The notes beneath the pieces are model-generated. The model searched no databases. It saw only the letters and a list, made by a program, of their open reading frames with translations, and was not told where the DNA came from. A DNA stretch of 64,000 nt from the NCBI RefSeq assembly GCF_008974285.1, contig NZ_BKZV01000004.1, positions 44,654-108,653 on the forward strand. Direction: 5' to 3'. The stretch comes from Thermogemmatispora aurantia (GTDB taxonomy: Bacteria > Chloroflexota > Ktedonobacteria > Ktedonobacterales > Ktedonobacteraceae). Of this stretch, positions 16,164 to 25,200 are shown piece by piece. The position numbers and the translations under genes are program-made. Numbering within the stretch: position 1 is the first letter of the stretch; each line of letters opens with the position of its first letter.

Positions 16164-19100
16164 ATGGCAGCGACAGGCGACTCAGCTCTATCCATCTTTC
16201 TTTCCTGGTCAGGAACAGCAGAAGACCGCGTCTGGCGTAACAACATCACGGACTGTCTGAAGCGTCTCCGAAATCGCTATCAACTTACCTGGAGCGATGA
16301 GCACGCCGTTCCTGCGGGCCTGGAGCGAGAGAGCTATTGTCAAAGCCGCCTTCAGCGCGCGCCCCTGATCATACTCATCATCAGCCCTGATTACCTGGCA
16401 AACGAGGAGTGCATGCGCGTAGCCAGGGAAGCGCTCGCGAGGCAGCAGCAAGAGCCAGACCGAGTACGTGTTGTTCCCATCTATGCGCGCGAAGTCTACC
16501 TGCAAGGAACCATCTTTGAGCAGCGAAAACGGGTGCCGGACACCCCGCTCAAAAGCTGGAAAGATCGCGACGCCGGCCTAAAGCAAGTAGAGGAAGAACT
16601 GGCGAACGCACTCAACGAGCTGCGGGCGGTCCCTGTTGAGCAATCGGCCCTCGCCCCCCAAGATCGAGAGCGCCTGCTCCCTCTCATCGTCGACTGGCGC
16701 CCTGTGGCCCAGAGGCACCTGCGTGATTTCGTCGGGCGTGAGCAAGAGAGAAAGGCCGTGCGCCAGCACATCGAGGACCTCCAAGACCAGGGCGGCTACC
16801 TGGCTATCACCGCGCCAGCTGGCGAAGGGAAAAGCAGTCTCATCGCGCAGCTCATTGTCGAGGAGGAGCAAAGAGGCCAGCAGATCCCCGCCTACTTTAT
16901 CCCCATGCAGCCCGGACCGAACGGCCAGAGCGACCTACTGCGCCACATCCTGGCCAGCCTGGTCTACAAGCACCAGCTCTCTGCCAGCTATGTGGACGTT
17001 GACCGCGATAGCCTCCCGCTCGCTCTACGTCGCCTCTTGACTGAACTCAGCCAGCGCGGCATCCGTGAGACCATCTACATCGACGGCCTCGACCAGCTCT
17101 TGCCCGAGCCAGGTGGAAGACGAGAGCTAAGCTGGCTTCCCGAGGAGCTACCAAAAGGCATCGTCTTCGTTCTCAGTCTGCGCCCTGACGAGACCCTCGC
17201 CACCCTCAAAACCGGCAGACGGCTTATCGAGTACCAGCTACCGCACCTCAGCCAGAGCGATTTCAGCGCCCTGCTGGCTCAGCGAGACGTACGGCTTTCC
17301 CTAGATCTGGTCGAACGCTGCTATCGTAGCCTCCGGGGAAACGCCCTCTATCTCAGCCTGCTGACCGGAGAGCTGGCTCAGCAACAGCAGCAGATGCCCA
17401 TCACGCCTAGCCGTGCCGCAGATGTGCTTAGGCAGATCGAGAGCAATCCCGCTGACCTCTTCCGGCCCGCGCTGGAGCGCCTCAAGCGCGACCCGGCCCT
17501 CTGGGAGAAGCTCCTCTATCCCTTGCTAGCTGTACTAGTAGTGGCTCAGGAGCCGCTGAGCGAAGGACAACTACGCTCTATCCTGGGGCTGACGCATGAA
17601 CGCTGTCAAGAGGGCCTGCGACAGCTCGGAGGCCTGCTCACGCATGACGGGCAGGGGCGCTACGAACTCTATCACCTCAAACTGCGCGAGTACCTCCAAG
17701 GAGAGACAGAGTATGGCCAGGAGCAGTCAGGCGCCCTCCTGGCGCCCGACGAAGTAGCGGCCTGGCATACCCGTCTAGCAAAGTGGTGCGCCGGCGACGA
17801 CTTGTCCCTCATCTGGCAAGAGAGCTACGAAGCGCTAGAGCGACAGCGACGTCAATATGCGCGGCGCCACTTCATTCGTCACCTCTACCTGGGGGGCGTT
17901 ACCCAGTGGCAGCAACTCTTTAGCGTCCTTGATGACGGGCACTATAGCCGGCAAAAACTACAGGCCGACGATGGGGGTGGCCAGGCCCTAGTGCTGGACC
18001 TCGACCTGGGACGGCGCGCCGCCGGCTGGAATGGCTGGTCACAAGAAGAAGCACTGTCGATGCTGCCCCGTCTAGGGGCCTATACCCTCCTGCGCTGCCT
18101 GCTGGCGAGCCAGGCAAACGGCTATCCGCCGGAAGCCTTTCGATTGCTCGTGGCCCTGCAGGGGGCAAAAAAAGCTCGTGGGCTAGCTGCCCTCATCACC
18201 GAAGCGCGCTGGCGTATTGAAGCGCTGCTAGCCGTTGTGCGCCAACTAGGTAAACAAGCAGCCCAGAGCGATGAGTGGCGCCAGACCTACGACGCAGCCG
18301 AGACAGAGATTGCTGCTTTTGACAGCCCAGACCGCAGAGATGACTTCTATGGGGAGCTAGCGCGACTGGCCCTTGCCGCCGGCGAGCGACAGCGAGCTAG
18401 CAGAACCGTGGAGCTTATCACCGACGACCTCAAGCGAGCCGAGCTGCGACTGAGGCTGGCTGAGAGCTGGCTGAAAGAAGGAGAGAGCGAGCCAGCGCGG
18501 GAGGCGCTTGCGGAGGCCAGCAAACTACTGACGAGCCAAGCACGCTCGGTCTCGACTGAGGTCCTTGCCAGTCACTGTGCCCTCTTGTACCGGCGGCTCA
18601 ACCAGCCCGAGCATGTCCAGGCTGCCCTGAGCTACGTGCAAGACGCCCTCCAGCGTGCGCGCTACCACCTGGCTCTCGGTTGCCTCTACGAAGAACAAGG
18701 CCAGTACGACCTGGCAAAACGAGAGTGGGATCAGATGGGCCGGGAGCTGCAGGCAGTCAAAAACGACAAACGCCGAGCCGAAATCTGGCTAGAGTTGGCA
18801 GAGCACTGGCTAGAGTCAGATAGCGGTCAGGTAGAGCAGGTGCAGGCCATCCTTGACGAGCTGGAGCAGCACATGCAGCGTCAAGCCGACCCTCAGCTCT
18901 GGTCCAAGTTAGCACTGGTCTGGGCCCAAGCAGGGCGCTGGGAGAGGGCGGAGCAGATAGAAAGCCACCTAACAGATAGTCGAGGACGTCTGCACCTCGC
19001 TATCAAACTCGCGCTCATCGCCCAGGAAAGAGGCGAGCGCGGGCGCGCCATCCAGATTTGGGAGCGTATCCGTCCAGACATCGAACTGCTGGCGGAGAGC

Positions 19101-19757
19101 TGGCGCGGGCCGATTCTAGGCGAGCTGGCAAAAGCGCTGGCGGACCTTGACGCCTGGGAAGAACTCAAGGCAGTCATCGACAGAGGAAGCACGCCGGCTG
19201 AACAAGACCACCTGTGGAGAGAAGCCTGTAAAGTGCTCAGGAGGCGGTCCCCCCCGCTGCGCGAAGAAGAGAGAGCGCTGATCAAGATCCCGAGCTGGCG
19301 AAAGGCCGGGCAGGAGCTTCAACGGCTAGCGACTGGAGACAAAGGAAAAGGAGCGGCTCCCTTCGCCCGTGGGCGGCACATCGGCGGTTCCTCTGCCAGG
19401 GCCAGGGAGAAACGTTCTGGGCTAGCCTTAAAGGGTCTCTGGAACGGCAGCCAGTTCCTGTCTGAGGCAGACAAAAAAGCCCCATCCCCTGCGTCAGAGA
19501 CTCCTGAGTCCCAGGTGCCAGAGAAACAGCCCGAAGACAGCTTACGTCAGTTCCAGCGGGCCTGGTGCCAAGCGCGCACCATTGCCGAAGCGCGCGAGTG
19601 CTTCGCACACATCAGCGGCCTGCTAGCACGCGCGCCCCACCTGGCCGAGGCGCTACTGAGAGCCTGCGACTGGGTAGAGCGCTTTGTCCAAGGTCAGGAG
19701 CCGCTGCCTCCCCTGGCCATCCCTGGCCTGCCCGAGCAGCCCAAAGAGGCCAGTTGA
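16164..19757 (+). CDS. TIR - STAND NTPase - helical repeat protein
   Basis: 1197 residues from ATG 16164, which has AGGAGG at 16151; an in-frame ATG at 16083 lacks a site. A TIR-like domain covers about 10-150 (SIFLSWSGT, then LIILIISPDYLANEECMRVA). A STAND-type NTPase follows, with a Walker A APAGEGKSS near residue 217 and a Walker B TIYIDGLDQL near 303, then a winged-helix region (about 440-520) and several hundred residues of TPR-like helices. Such proteins sense invaders or internal signals and signal through the TIR domain. The position of the usual TIR catalytic glutamate appears to be valine (C-M-R-V). The gene ends 2 bp before an lhgO fragment on the other strand. Confidence 0.85.
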   Translation: MAATGDSALSIFLSWSGTAEDRVWRNNITDCLKRLRNRYQLTWSDEHAVPAGLERESYCQSRLQRAPLIILIISPDYLANEECMRVAREALARQQQEPDRVRVVPIYAREVYLQGTIFEQRKRVPDTPLKSWKDRDAGLKQVEEELANALNELRAVPVEQSALAPQDRERLLPLIVDWRPVAQRHLRDFVGREQERKAVRQHIEDLQDQGGYLAITAPAGEGKSSLIAQLIVEEEQRGQQIPAYFIPMQPGPNGQSDLLRHILASLVYKHQLSASYVDVDRDSLPLALRRLLTELSQRGIRETIYIDGLDQLLPEPGGRRELSWLPEELPKGIVFVLSLRPDETLATLKTGRRLIEYQLPHLSQSDFSALLAQRDVRLSLDLVERCYRSLRGNALYLSLLTGELAQQQQQMPITPSRAADVLRQIESNPADLFRPALERLKRDPALWEKLLYPLLAVLVVAQEPLSEGQLRSILGLTHERCQEGLRQLGGLLTHDGQGRYELYHLKLREYLQGETEYGQEQSGALLAPDEVAAWHTRLAKWCAGDDLSLIWQESYEALERQRRQYARRHFIRHLYLGGVTQWQQLFSVLDDGHYSRQKLQADDGGGQALVLDLDLGRRAAGWNGWSQEEALSMLPRLGAYTLLRCLLASQANGYPPEAFRLLVALQGAKKARGLAALITEARWRIEALLAVVRQLGKQAAQSDEWRQTYDAAETEIAAFDSPDRRDDFYGELARLALAAGERQRASRTVELITDDLKRAELRLRLAESWLKEGESEPAREALAEASKLLTSQARSVSTEVLASHCALLYRRLNQPEHVQAALSYVQDALQRARYHLALGCLYEEQGQYDLAKREWDQMGRELQAVKNDKRRAEIWLELAEHWLESDSGQVEQVQAILDELEQHMQRQADPQLWSKLALVWAQAGRWERAEQIESHLTDSRGRLHLAIKLALIAQERGERGRAIQIWERIRPDIELLAESWRGPILGELAKALADLDAWEELKAVIDRGSTPAEQDHLWREACKVLRRRSPPLREEERALIKIPSWRKAGQELQRLATGDKGKGAAPFARGRHIGGSSARAREKRSGLALKGLWNGSQFLSEADKKAPSPASETPESQVPEKQPEDSLRQFQRAWCQARTIAEARECFAHISGLLARAPHLAEALLRACDWVERFVQGQEPLPPLAIPGLPEQPKEAS

Positions 19758-19758
19758 G

Positions 19759-19944
19759 CTAAAGCGCAAACTGCACCTCGGCCTCATCAACAATCATCTG
19801 AGCGATCACCAACGAGGAGGTAGCTGCTGGAGACGGAGCATTCTGCACATCCAGCATACGCTGCCCGCGGCGGATCACAAAGTCGTCGACCAGACTGCCA
19901 TCGGGGGTCAAAGCCTGGACCCGCACTCCGCTCGGTCCTGGCTG
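19759..19944 (-). pseudogene. Intact 3' fragment of a second lhgO
   Basis: On the minus strand an open stretch of about 60 codons ends in the proper stop at 19759-19761. It reads [20 protein letters not shown] ... [10 protein letters not shown], against [20 protein letters not shown] ... VDEAQAQFAL at the end of lhgO (45.84-46.03 kb). Only about six residues differ. There is no start codon or upstream part; homology stops at about 19944, where unrelated membrane-protein sequence begins. It is the tail of an lhgO copy from a related strain or an old duplication. Confidence 0.85.
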
Positions 19945-20633
19945 CGCCGTTGCTGGAAGCCAGTCACTGGGTCCCTGACTGGTTTAGTCTTTGGCCTGGT
20001 CAGCACCCTCTTCTTTGGGATGATCCTCATCGGGCCCCATTCGACCGTCGAGGCCTATCAGGCCTATTTGGGGCCGGGGCTGCCTGGTGGTCTTGCTACC
20101 GGTCTGGCCATCTCCTATCTCGGGGGAGAGAACTCGCGGCAGGTGAGGTGGAAGCGCGCCCTGCTGACAGGAGGGGTCTTTGCCCTGCTCTATGGGATAT
20201 TTTTGGAACCGATTGCTGGTTTGATCTGCGGGCAGCTGGCTGGCCTGTTGATGTGGTTGGGGATCGTTCGCTACTGGGGAGGCCAGATCCAGCTAATCGA
20301 GGCCCCCTCCTGGTCCTGGCGCCTCCTCGGGCGGCGACTCAAACGTTGGGCGCCCCTATTCCTCAGCTTACTGGTGCTGAAAAGCTTCGCTACGGCGGCC
20401 CTTATATTACCCTTATCGTGGCAAGAAGCTCACTGTCTGTGGCCCTGAGTGTCGCTCTCCTGCTCCTCTGCTTCCTGGTCCTCTGTGGCGGCCTGCTCGG
20501 GAGCTTTTTGGGCGGCCTCTCCTGGAGCATACTGAACGTGCCGAAGTTTAAGCGCCCCCGAAGGGATCTGGCGCGCGGGACGCTATGCCCTACTCACTGG
20601 GCTAAGCACCGGCCTGATCAGCACCCTCTTGCT
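19945..20633 (+). pseudogene. Frameshifted multi-helix membrane protein fragment
   Basis: Hydrophobic, glycine-rich coding sequence continues here in three successive frames: [20 protein letters not shown] up to a stop at 20446-20448, then ALSVALLLLCFLVLCGGLLG, then ALLTGLSTGLISTLLLLQ in the third frame. No start codon with a ribosome site is seen, and both ends run into fragments of other genes (lhgO left, ilvD right). The repeated unit around EAPSWSWRLLGRRLKRWAP resembles the C-terminal membrane regions of NACHT proteins of Ktedonobacteria; that resemblance is from memory and needs a search. Confidence 0.6.
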
Positions 20634-20755
20634 GCTGCAGATCCTCATCGCGGAAACCGATAGCCTTCAGCATGGCGCGAGCCGCGGCCCGCTCGCGCCC
20701 ATCGATCAGCACTCGACTGCGGTGCCACATATAGCCCCTGGCTCAACGCACGAGC
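20634..20755 (-). pseudogene. Exact copy of the ilvD 5' end with start codon and promoter deleted
   Basis: 20634-20726 equals 15689-15781 at all 93 positions and encodes [20 protein letters not shown] and the following residues of IlvD. Five bases later 20732-20755 equals 15843-15866 (24 of 24), a segment from upstream of ilvD. The 61 bp between these blocks in the original, including the ATG and ribosome site, are missing here. The copy cannot be expressed as IlvD. The perfect identity points to a recent event. Confidence 0.93.
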
Positions 20756-20805
20756 GCGCAACGTTGCGCCGGCGCGCCCGGCCTGGCTTCGCTCCAGTGA
20801 GCGGG

Positions 20806-22074
20806 CTAGACCATCCAGTGCCCCGTCAAAAACTGCAGCAAGGCGAAACTCAAGAGGGCCGTTGCGCAGACCGGATAGCAGCCGAGCAGCGCACGCAAGC
20901 GTGGCCAGCCCTCGCCCTCCAGCAGCAGCCCCAGCACCACAAAAGCCGGTGTTGCCTCCAGCAGATAGCGCGGAAAGGCATTCAAGGCGTCCCCGTCGCG
21001 CGTCGGCCAGAGCAGCGCGAAGAGGCCAAAGAGCAGAGCGTAAAGCGCATAGCCGCGCAGCGCCGGTGGAAAGCGCCAGGGGCCAACCCAGGCCAGGGCC
21101 ACCAGCACCAGCATGAAGAGCACACAAACCAGATCAAACGCCTCATGCAGGGTCGTAAAAGAGACCAGAGGACCCTTCAGCAGCAGGACAGCCGTGTGGA
21201 GAACGCTCAGCCCCGGTAGATCCAGATAACGATTCCAGAGGGCCTGCGCGTGTGAGAAGGCCAGAGGATCGTCGAAGCGCAGCAGGCAATAGAGGGCAAA
21301 AAGGGCCGTGCCCAGGGGGATCAGGCCGGCGGCCAGCGCGCTCGAACCCAGACGGCGCAGGCGCCAACCGCGGCGGCGGCCATACTCATAGACGAAGAGC
21401 ACGATCAGTAACAGGCCAGAGGGGCGTGTCAGCGCGGCCAACAAGCCGCAGAGGCCGGCCAGCCACCAGCGCTGGTGGCGCAGGCAATAGAAGCAGAGCA
21501 AAGACAACAACAGAAAGAGCGACTCAGGATAAGCGGCGGCCAGGAAAAAGGCACTTGGAAAGAGCACCAGACAGAGCAGCGTCCTGCGAGCCAGGGCCGC
21601 CGAAAAATCCTCTGTCAGCAAACGATAGAGGACAGCCAGCAGCGCCAGGTCAGCCAGATTAGCGATCAGCAGGCCGGCCACATGGGTGCTTCCGAGCGTC
21701 GCCAGCGAGCCGAGCTGCTCTAACAAAGGGAAGAGCGGAAAAAAGGCCGTTTGCCACCACTGCACATAGCCTGAGCGAGCGATGGACGCATAATGAGCAG
21801 CATCCCAATGCTGCCAGCTATGCACCAGGCTACTGGGTGGCAGCGCCTGCGCGCTGAAGTCTGGCAGCGTGAAGAGCGGAGCCAGGTAGGTCAGTGCGAC
21901 AAAAAGAGCGTGGCTCAGCAGATAGGCGGGCAGCGCCTCGCGCAAGGCCGTCAGCCAGGACTGCAACGCCGTTGCGCGGCCCAGTGTCATGGCCGACAGC
22001 GCTTGCACCGGTGAGGGCGAGGGCGCAGCTACCCTGGTCGCAGAAGATTGGTCTGAGGAAGAAGACTCGCCCAT
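20806..22074 (-). CDS. PIG-V-like mannosyltransferase, integral membrane
   Basis: 422 residues with about ten hydrophobic segments. Near the N-terminus lies HSWQHWDAAHYASIARSGY, matching the W-D-x-H-Y-x-x-I-A-x-x-GY motif of the GT-C mannosyltransferase family related to eukaryotic PIG-V. The following segments AFFPLFPLLEQL and FPSAFFLAAAYPESLFLLLS are also typical. It probably moves a mannose from a polyprenyl-phosphate donor on the outer face of the membrane. The frame extends upstream, but the ATG at 22072-22074 has CCGGAGG at good spacing. It diverges from the injection-system genes. Confidence 0.82.
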   Translation of the reverse strand: MGESSSSDQSSATRVAAPSPSPVQALSAMTLGRATALQSWLTALREALPAYLLSHALFVALTYLAPLFTLPDFSAQALPPSSLVHSWQHWDAAHYASIARSGYVQWWQTAFFPLFPLLEQLGSLATLGSTHVAGLLIANLADLALLAVLYRLLTEDFSAALARRTLLCLVLFPSAFFLAAAYPESLFLLLSLLCFYCLRHQRWWLAGLCGLLAALTRPSGLLLIVLFVYEYGRRRGWRLRRLGSSALAAGLIPLGTALFALYCLLRFDDPLAFSHAQALWNRYLDLPGLSVLHTAVLLLKGPLVSFTTLHEAFDLVCVLFMLVLVALAWVGPWRFPPALRGYALYALLFGLFALLWPTRDGDALNAFPRYLLEATPAFVVLGLLLEGEGWPRLRALLGCYPVCATALLSFALLQFLTGHWMV

Positions 22075-22407
22075 ACCGTTCCTCCGGGAGCGAATGAACT
22101 GCTCACGAACGAATATTGACAACAGGTAGAAACGAATCAGAGCAAGCGGCATAACAGAGAGTAGATAGGGCTGCCTCTTCAGGCTTGGGCAGCCGGCGGG
22201 CATGCTGAAGGAAGAAAGCGCAGATTTTCCCCTCTTCGCTCATAGAGTTCCAGACAGCGTCGTAACAGAGCGCAAATAGAGCGAAAAAAGAGCGCCCTAT
22301 GCTACTGTTAAGTAAGCCCATAGTGGCAAGCTGGACTGAGCACACAGGCCCACCCCGGGAAGAGGGGGAAGGCAGCAGCACGAGAGGGCGGAGAAGGCTG
22401 GGAGCAC
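22075..22407. other. Divergent intergenic region before the injection system
   Basis: 333 bp between the mannosyltransferase and the first eCIS gene. It must carry promoters for both. No convincing -35/-10 pair or dyad was found by eye, and small frames here lack ribosome sites. Confidence 0.4.
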
Positions 22408-23073
22408 ATGAGCCGCGACGAGCTGGCGGAGCGTCGGGAGAACAAGATGCACAGTGCCTGGAGCATGACGGCAGTCACCTTCATTCTCAAGGGTCTCCTG
22501 GAGAACGCCCTGATTGGCCAGGCCGGGCAGGCTGGCCTGGGCGAAGTGCTGATCACAGCCCTGCCGCCGGATCGCATTGCCCTGGGAGCGGAGGAGCGAC
22601 CTCAGCTCAACCTCTATCTCTATCGCCTGACTCCTGACTCAAGCTGGCGACAAAACCCAGCGGGAGAAAGAGCTGGTGCTGGCTCTGAGAGCGTGCAAGC
22701 TGACAGGCAGCCCCTGGCCCTGAAGCTCCACTACCTGCTCAGCGCCTACGGTGAGCGTGACGGGCAGGCCGAGCTGCTCCTTGGCCTGGCCATCGACTGC
22801 CTGCAACAAGCCGCCCTCCTTGCCGACGAACGGCTTCAGAGTCTGTTGCAGGCTTTAAGCCTGGACGGTACAGGGACAGCGCAGACAGGCGTCCTGACGC
22901 GCCTGGCGAGTGCGGCGCCGCTCCGGGCCTTGCGCATTCGACCTGAATTTCTCAGTATGGAAGAGCAGACCCGCCTCTGGAGCGCCTGGCAGGCTCATGC
23001 CCGGCTGGCAATGGCCTATGAAGTCGCAGTTCTGCTGAATGAAGCGCAGCCAGAGCGGCGCGGTCGGGCCTGA
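22408..23073 (+). CDS. DUF4255 protein, eCIS cap / tail terminator (Pvc16-like)
   Basis: 221 residues. The pattern is that of the Pvc16 N-terminal family: SMTAVTFILKGLLENAL at the start, ALPPDRIAL, PQLNLYLYRLTPDSSWRQNP, LALKLHYLLSAYGERDGQ, and a late LSMEEQTRLWSAWQAHARLA. In contractile injection systems this protein caps the finished sheath and tube. ATG 22408 is used; ATG 22447 (MHSAWSMTAV) also has a GGGAG site and fits the family start. It opens the eCIS locus and lies 24 bp before the AAA+ ATPase gene. Confidence 0.85.
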   Translation: MSRDELAERRENKMHSAWSMTAVTFILKGLLENALIGQAGQAGLGEVLITALPPDRIALGAEERPQLNLYLYRLTPDSSWRQNPAGERAGAGSESVQADRQPLALKLHYLLSAYGERDGQAELLLGLAIDCLQQAALLADERLQSLLQALSLDGTGTAQTGVLTRLASAAPLRALRIRPEFLSMEEQTRLWSAWQAHARLAMAYEVAVLLNEAQPERRGRA

Positions 23074-23097
23074 ATCTGGCATCACAAGGCAACCCAT

Positions 23098-25200
23098 ATG
23101 ACGATGGCGAGCGAAGCATCTCTAGTCAGCCAGAACCAAGCGGAAGCAGCGCAGCGTGCTCTCCTGGTCGCCCTGGCTCGTGTGCGTCACGCCCTGGTGC
23201 GCCATTGCGCGCACCGCCGGGGAGAGCCAGAACCGACATCCCTACCGGAGGAGAGCGACCCCATGCTTGGGCTGCATCAGGAGCAGGCGGCCTCGGCTCT
23301 GCAGGAGCCGGCCCCGCTGCAGCGACTCTGCGCCGCCTTTGGCCTCTCGCCCTTTGAGCGTGATCTGCTACTCCTCTGTGCTGGCGTCGAGCTAGACAGC
23401 AGCTTCGCCGGTCTCTGCGCGCAAGCAATGGGGCTGCCCGCGGGCGAGCGCAGTCAGGCTGCCCTACCCACCTTCAGCCTGGCGCTGGCCGCCCTTCCAG
23501 AAGCCCACTGGGAGGCCATCACGCCCACGGCCCCCCTGCGTCGCTGGCTACTCCTCACTCTGGGCGTTGGCGCCACCATTACCATGACTCCCCTGCGCAT
23601 CGACGAGCCGATCCTGCATTATCTGGTCGGCCTGCCCTACCACGACCCGCGCCTGAGCCTGCTCGTGCCCGTGCCCCCACCAGCGGGAGAGCTTCTTCCC
23701 TCGCAGCAGCGGGCCTGCGTCCGGCTACGTGCCGCCTGGAGCGAGCGGCTTGCCAGCGCGCGCCCCGTCGGCCTCAAGGGCCAGCCTGGTGCGGAGCGCT
23801 CGCCGCTCATCGTCCTTGCTGCCGCCCAGGCTCAGGACGGGCTGCGTCTGGCGGCGCGGGCCTGTGAGGAGCTGGGCCTGCGCCTCTTCGCCTTGTCGGC
23901 TGCCGACCTGCCCACAGCAGTGAGCGAGCGAGAGCGCTGGGCCCGCCTCTGGGAGCGCCAGGCCATTCTGACAGGCAGTGCCCTTTTCCTGGACTGCAGT
24001 CAACTCGCGCCCGAAGACCGTCCCACCCAGCAGGCCGTTGAGCACCTGGCCCGTCTGCTGCAGACGCCGCTGATCCTTGGCTGTCGCGAGGCCAGCGCCC
24101 TGCGGCTCTCGCTGGCGCCGGCCTCCCTGGTCAGCATCGAGCTGGAGCCGCCGCTGCTGACCGAGCAAGAGCAGCTCTGGCGACGCGCCCTCAGCGCCCT
24201 GCCTCTGGCTGTCGATCTCAACGGCCATGTCGAAGCGCTGGCCATGCAATTCCCCCTCGGCGGGGCCGCCATCGAACGCATCTGCGCCCAGCTTCTGCCC
24301 GAACCCGGGCGCCTGGAGTTGCCCGCCGATGAGGTAGCACAGCGCCTCTGGAACGCCTGCCGCCTGCAGGCGCGCCCCGTCCTCGACGACCTGGCCCAGC
24401 GCATCCCACCCGCCGGAGTGAGCTGGGAGCGGCTCGTGTTGCCCGAAGAACAGCTTCGCCTCCTGCGTGACATCGTGGCCCACGTGCGCCAGCGCGCCAC
24501 CGTCTACGAGCGCTGGGGCTTCGGGCGCCAGGAAGAGGGAGCGCGTGGCCTGGGCATCAGCGCCCTCTTTGCCGGTAGCAGCGGCACCGGCAAAACCCTG
24601 GCCGCCGAAGTCATCGCCCACGAGCTACAGCTCGACCTCTATCGCATCGACCTCTCCGCCGTCGTCAGCAAATACATTGGCGAAACCGAAAAGAACCTGC
24701 GGCGCATCTTCGACGCCGCCGAAACGGGGGGCGCCGTCCTGCTCTTCGACGAAGCCGACGCCCTCTTTGGCAAGCGCAGCGAAGTCAAAGACAGCCACGA
24801 TCGCTATGCCAACATCGAAGTCAGCTATCTGCTGCAGCGCATGGAGACCTACCGCGGCCTGGCCATTCTCACCACCAACCTCAAGCATGCCCTGGACCCG
24901 GCCTTTCTCCGTCGTCTGCGCTTCATTGTCCACTTTCCCTTTCCCGACCTGGCCATGCGCCTGGAGATCTGGCGGCGTGTCTTTCCAGCAAGCGTGCCGC
25001 GCGAAGGGCTGGACCTGGAGAAGCTGGCCCGCCTGCACGTGGCCGGCGGCAACATCCGCAATATCGCCCTCTACGGGGCCTTCCTGGCGGCGGAAGCCGG
25101 CGAGCCGCTGCGCATGAGCCACCTCTTGCGCGCCGCCGCCGCCGAGTATGCCAAGCTAGAGAAGCCCCTTACCGAGGCTGAGATCGGAGGCTGGCGATGA
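23098..25200 (+). CDS. eCIS-associated AAA+ ATPase (Pvc15-like)
   Basis: 700 residues. The N-terminal two thirds hold a helical region and a degenerate ATPase-like domain. The C-terminal AAA+ domain has Walker A GSSGTGKT (493-500), Walker B AVLLFDEADALFG (about 546), sensor-1 ILTTN and an arginine motif DPAFLRRLRF. ATPases of this type are a constant part of eCIS loci and are thought to help load or process cargo and components. Its stop overlaps the start of the next gene (ATGA), so translation is coupled to the Het-C cargo gene. Confidence 0.9.
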   Translation: MTMASEASLVSQNQAEAAQRALLVALARVRHALVRHCAHRRGEPEPTSLPEESDPMLGLHQEQAASALQEPAPLQRLCAAFGLSPFERDLLLLCAGVELDSSFAGLCAQAMGLPAGERSQAALPTFSLALAALPEAHWEAITPTAPLRRWLLLTLGVGATITMTPLRIDEPILHYLVGLPYHDPRLSLLVPVPPPAGELLPSQQRACVRLRAAWSERLASARPVGLKGQPGAERSPLIVLAAAQAQDGLRLAARACEELGLRLFALSAADLPTAVSERERWARLWERQAILTGSALFLDCSQLAPEDRPTQQAVEHLARLLQTPLILGCREASALRLSLAPASLVSIELEPPLLTEQEQLWRRALSALPLAVDLNGHVEALAMQFPLGGAAIERICAQLLPEPGRLELPADEVAQRLWNACRLQARPVLDDLAQRIPPAGVSWERLVLPEEQLRLLRDIVAHVRQRATVYERWGFGRQEEGARGLGISALFAGSSGTGKTLAAEVIAHELQLDLYRIDLSAVVSKYIGETEKNLRRIFDAAETGGAVLLFDEADALFGKRSEVKDSHDRYANIEVSYLLQRMETYRGLAILTTNLKHALDPAFLRRLRFIVHFPFPDLAMRLEIWRRVFPASVPREGLDLEKLARLHVAGGNIRNIALYGAFLAAEAGEPLRMSHLLRAAAAEYAKLEKPLTEAEIGGWR

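Noticed and set aside
19684..20448. A complete 254-residue membrane protein gene
   Set aside because: Its first 85 codons lie over the end of the TIR gene and the antisense of the lhgO fragment; only the part after 19945 is membrane-like, so it is a joined fragment.
22103..22381. 92-codon minus-strand frame between mannosyltransferase and eCIS
   Set aside because: No ribosome site and no recognisable pattern; it would fill the divergent promoter region.
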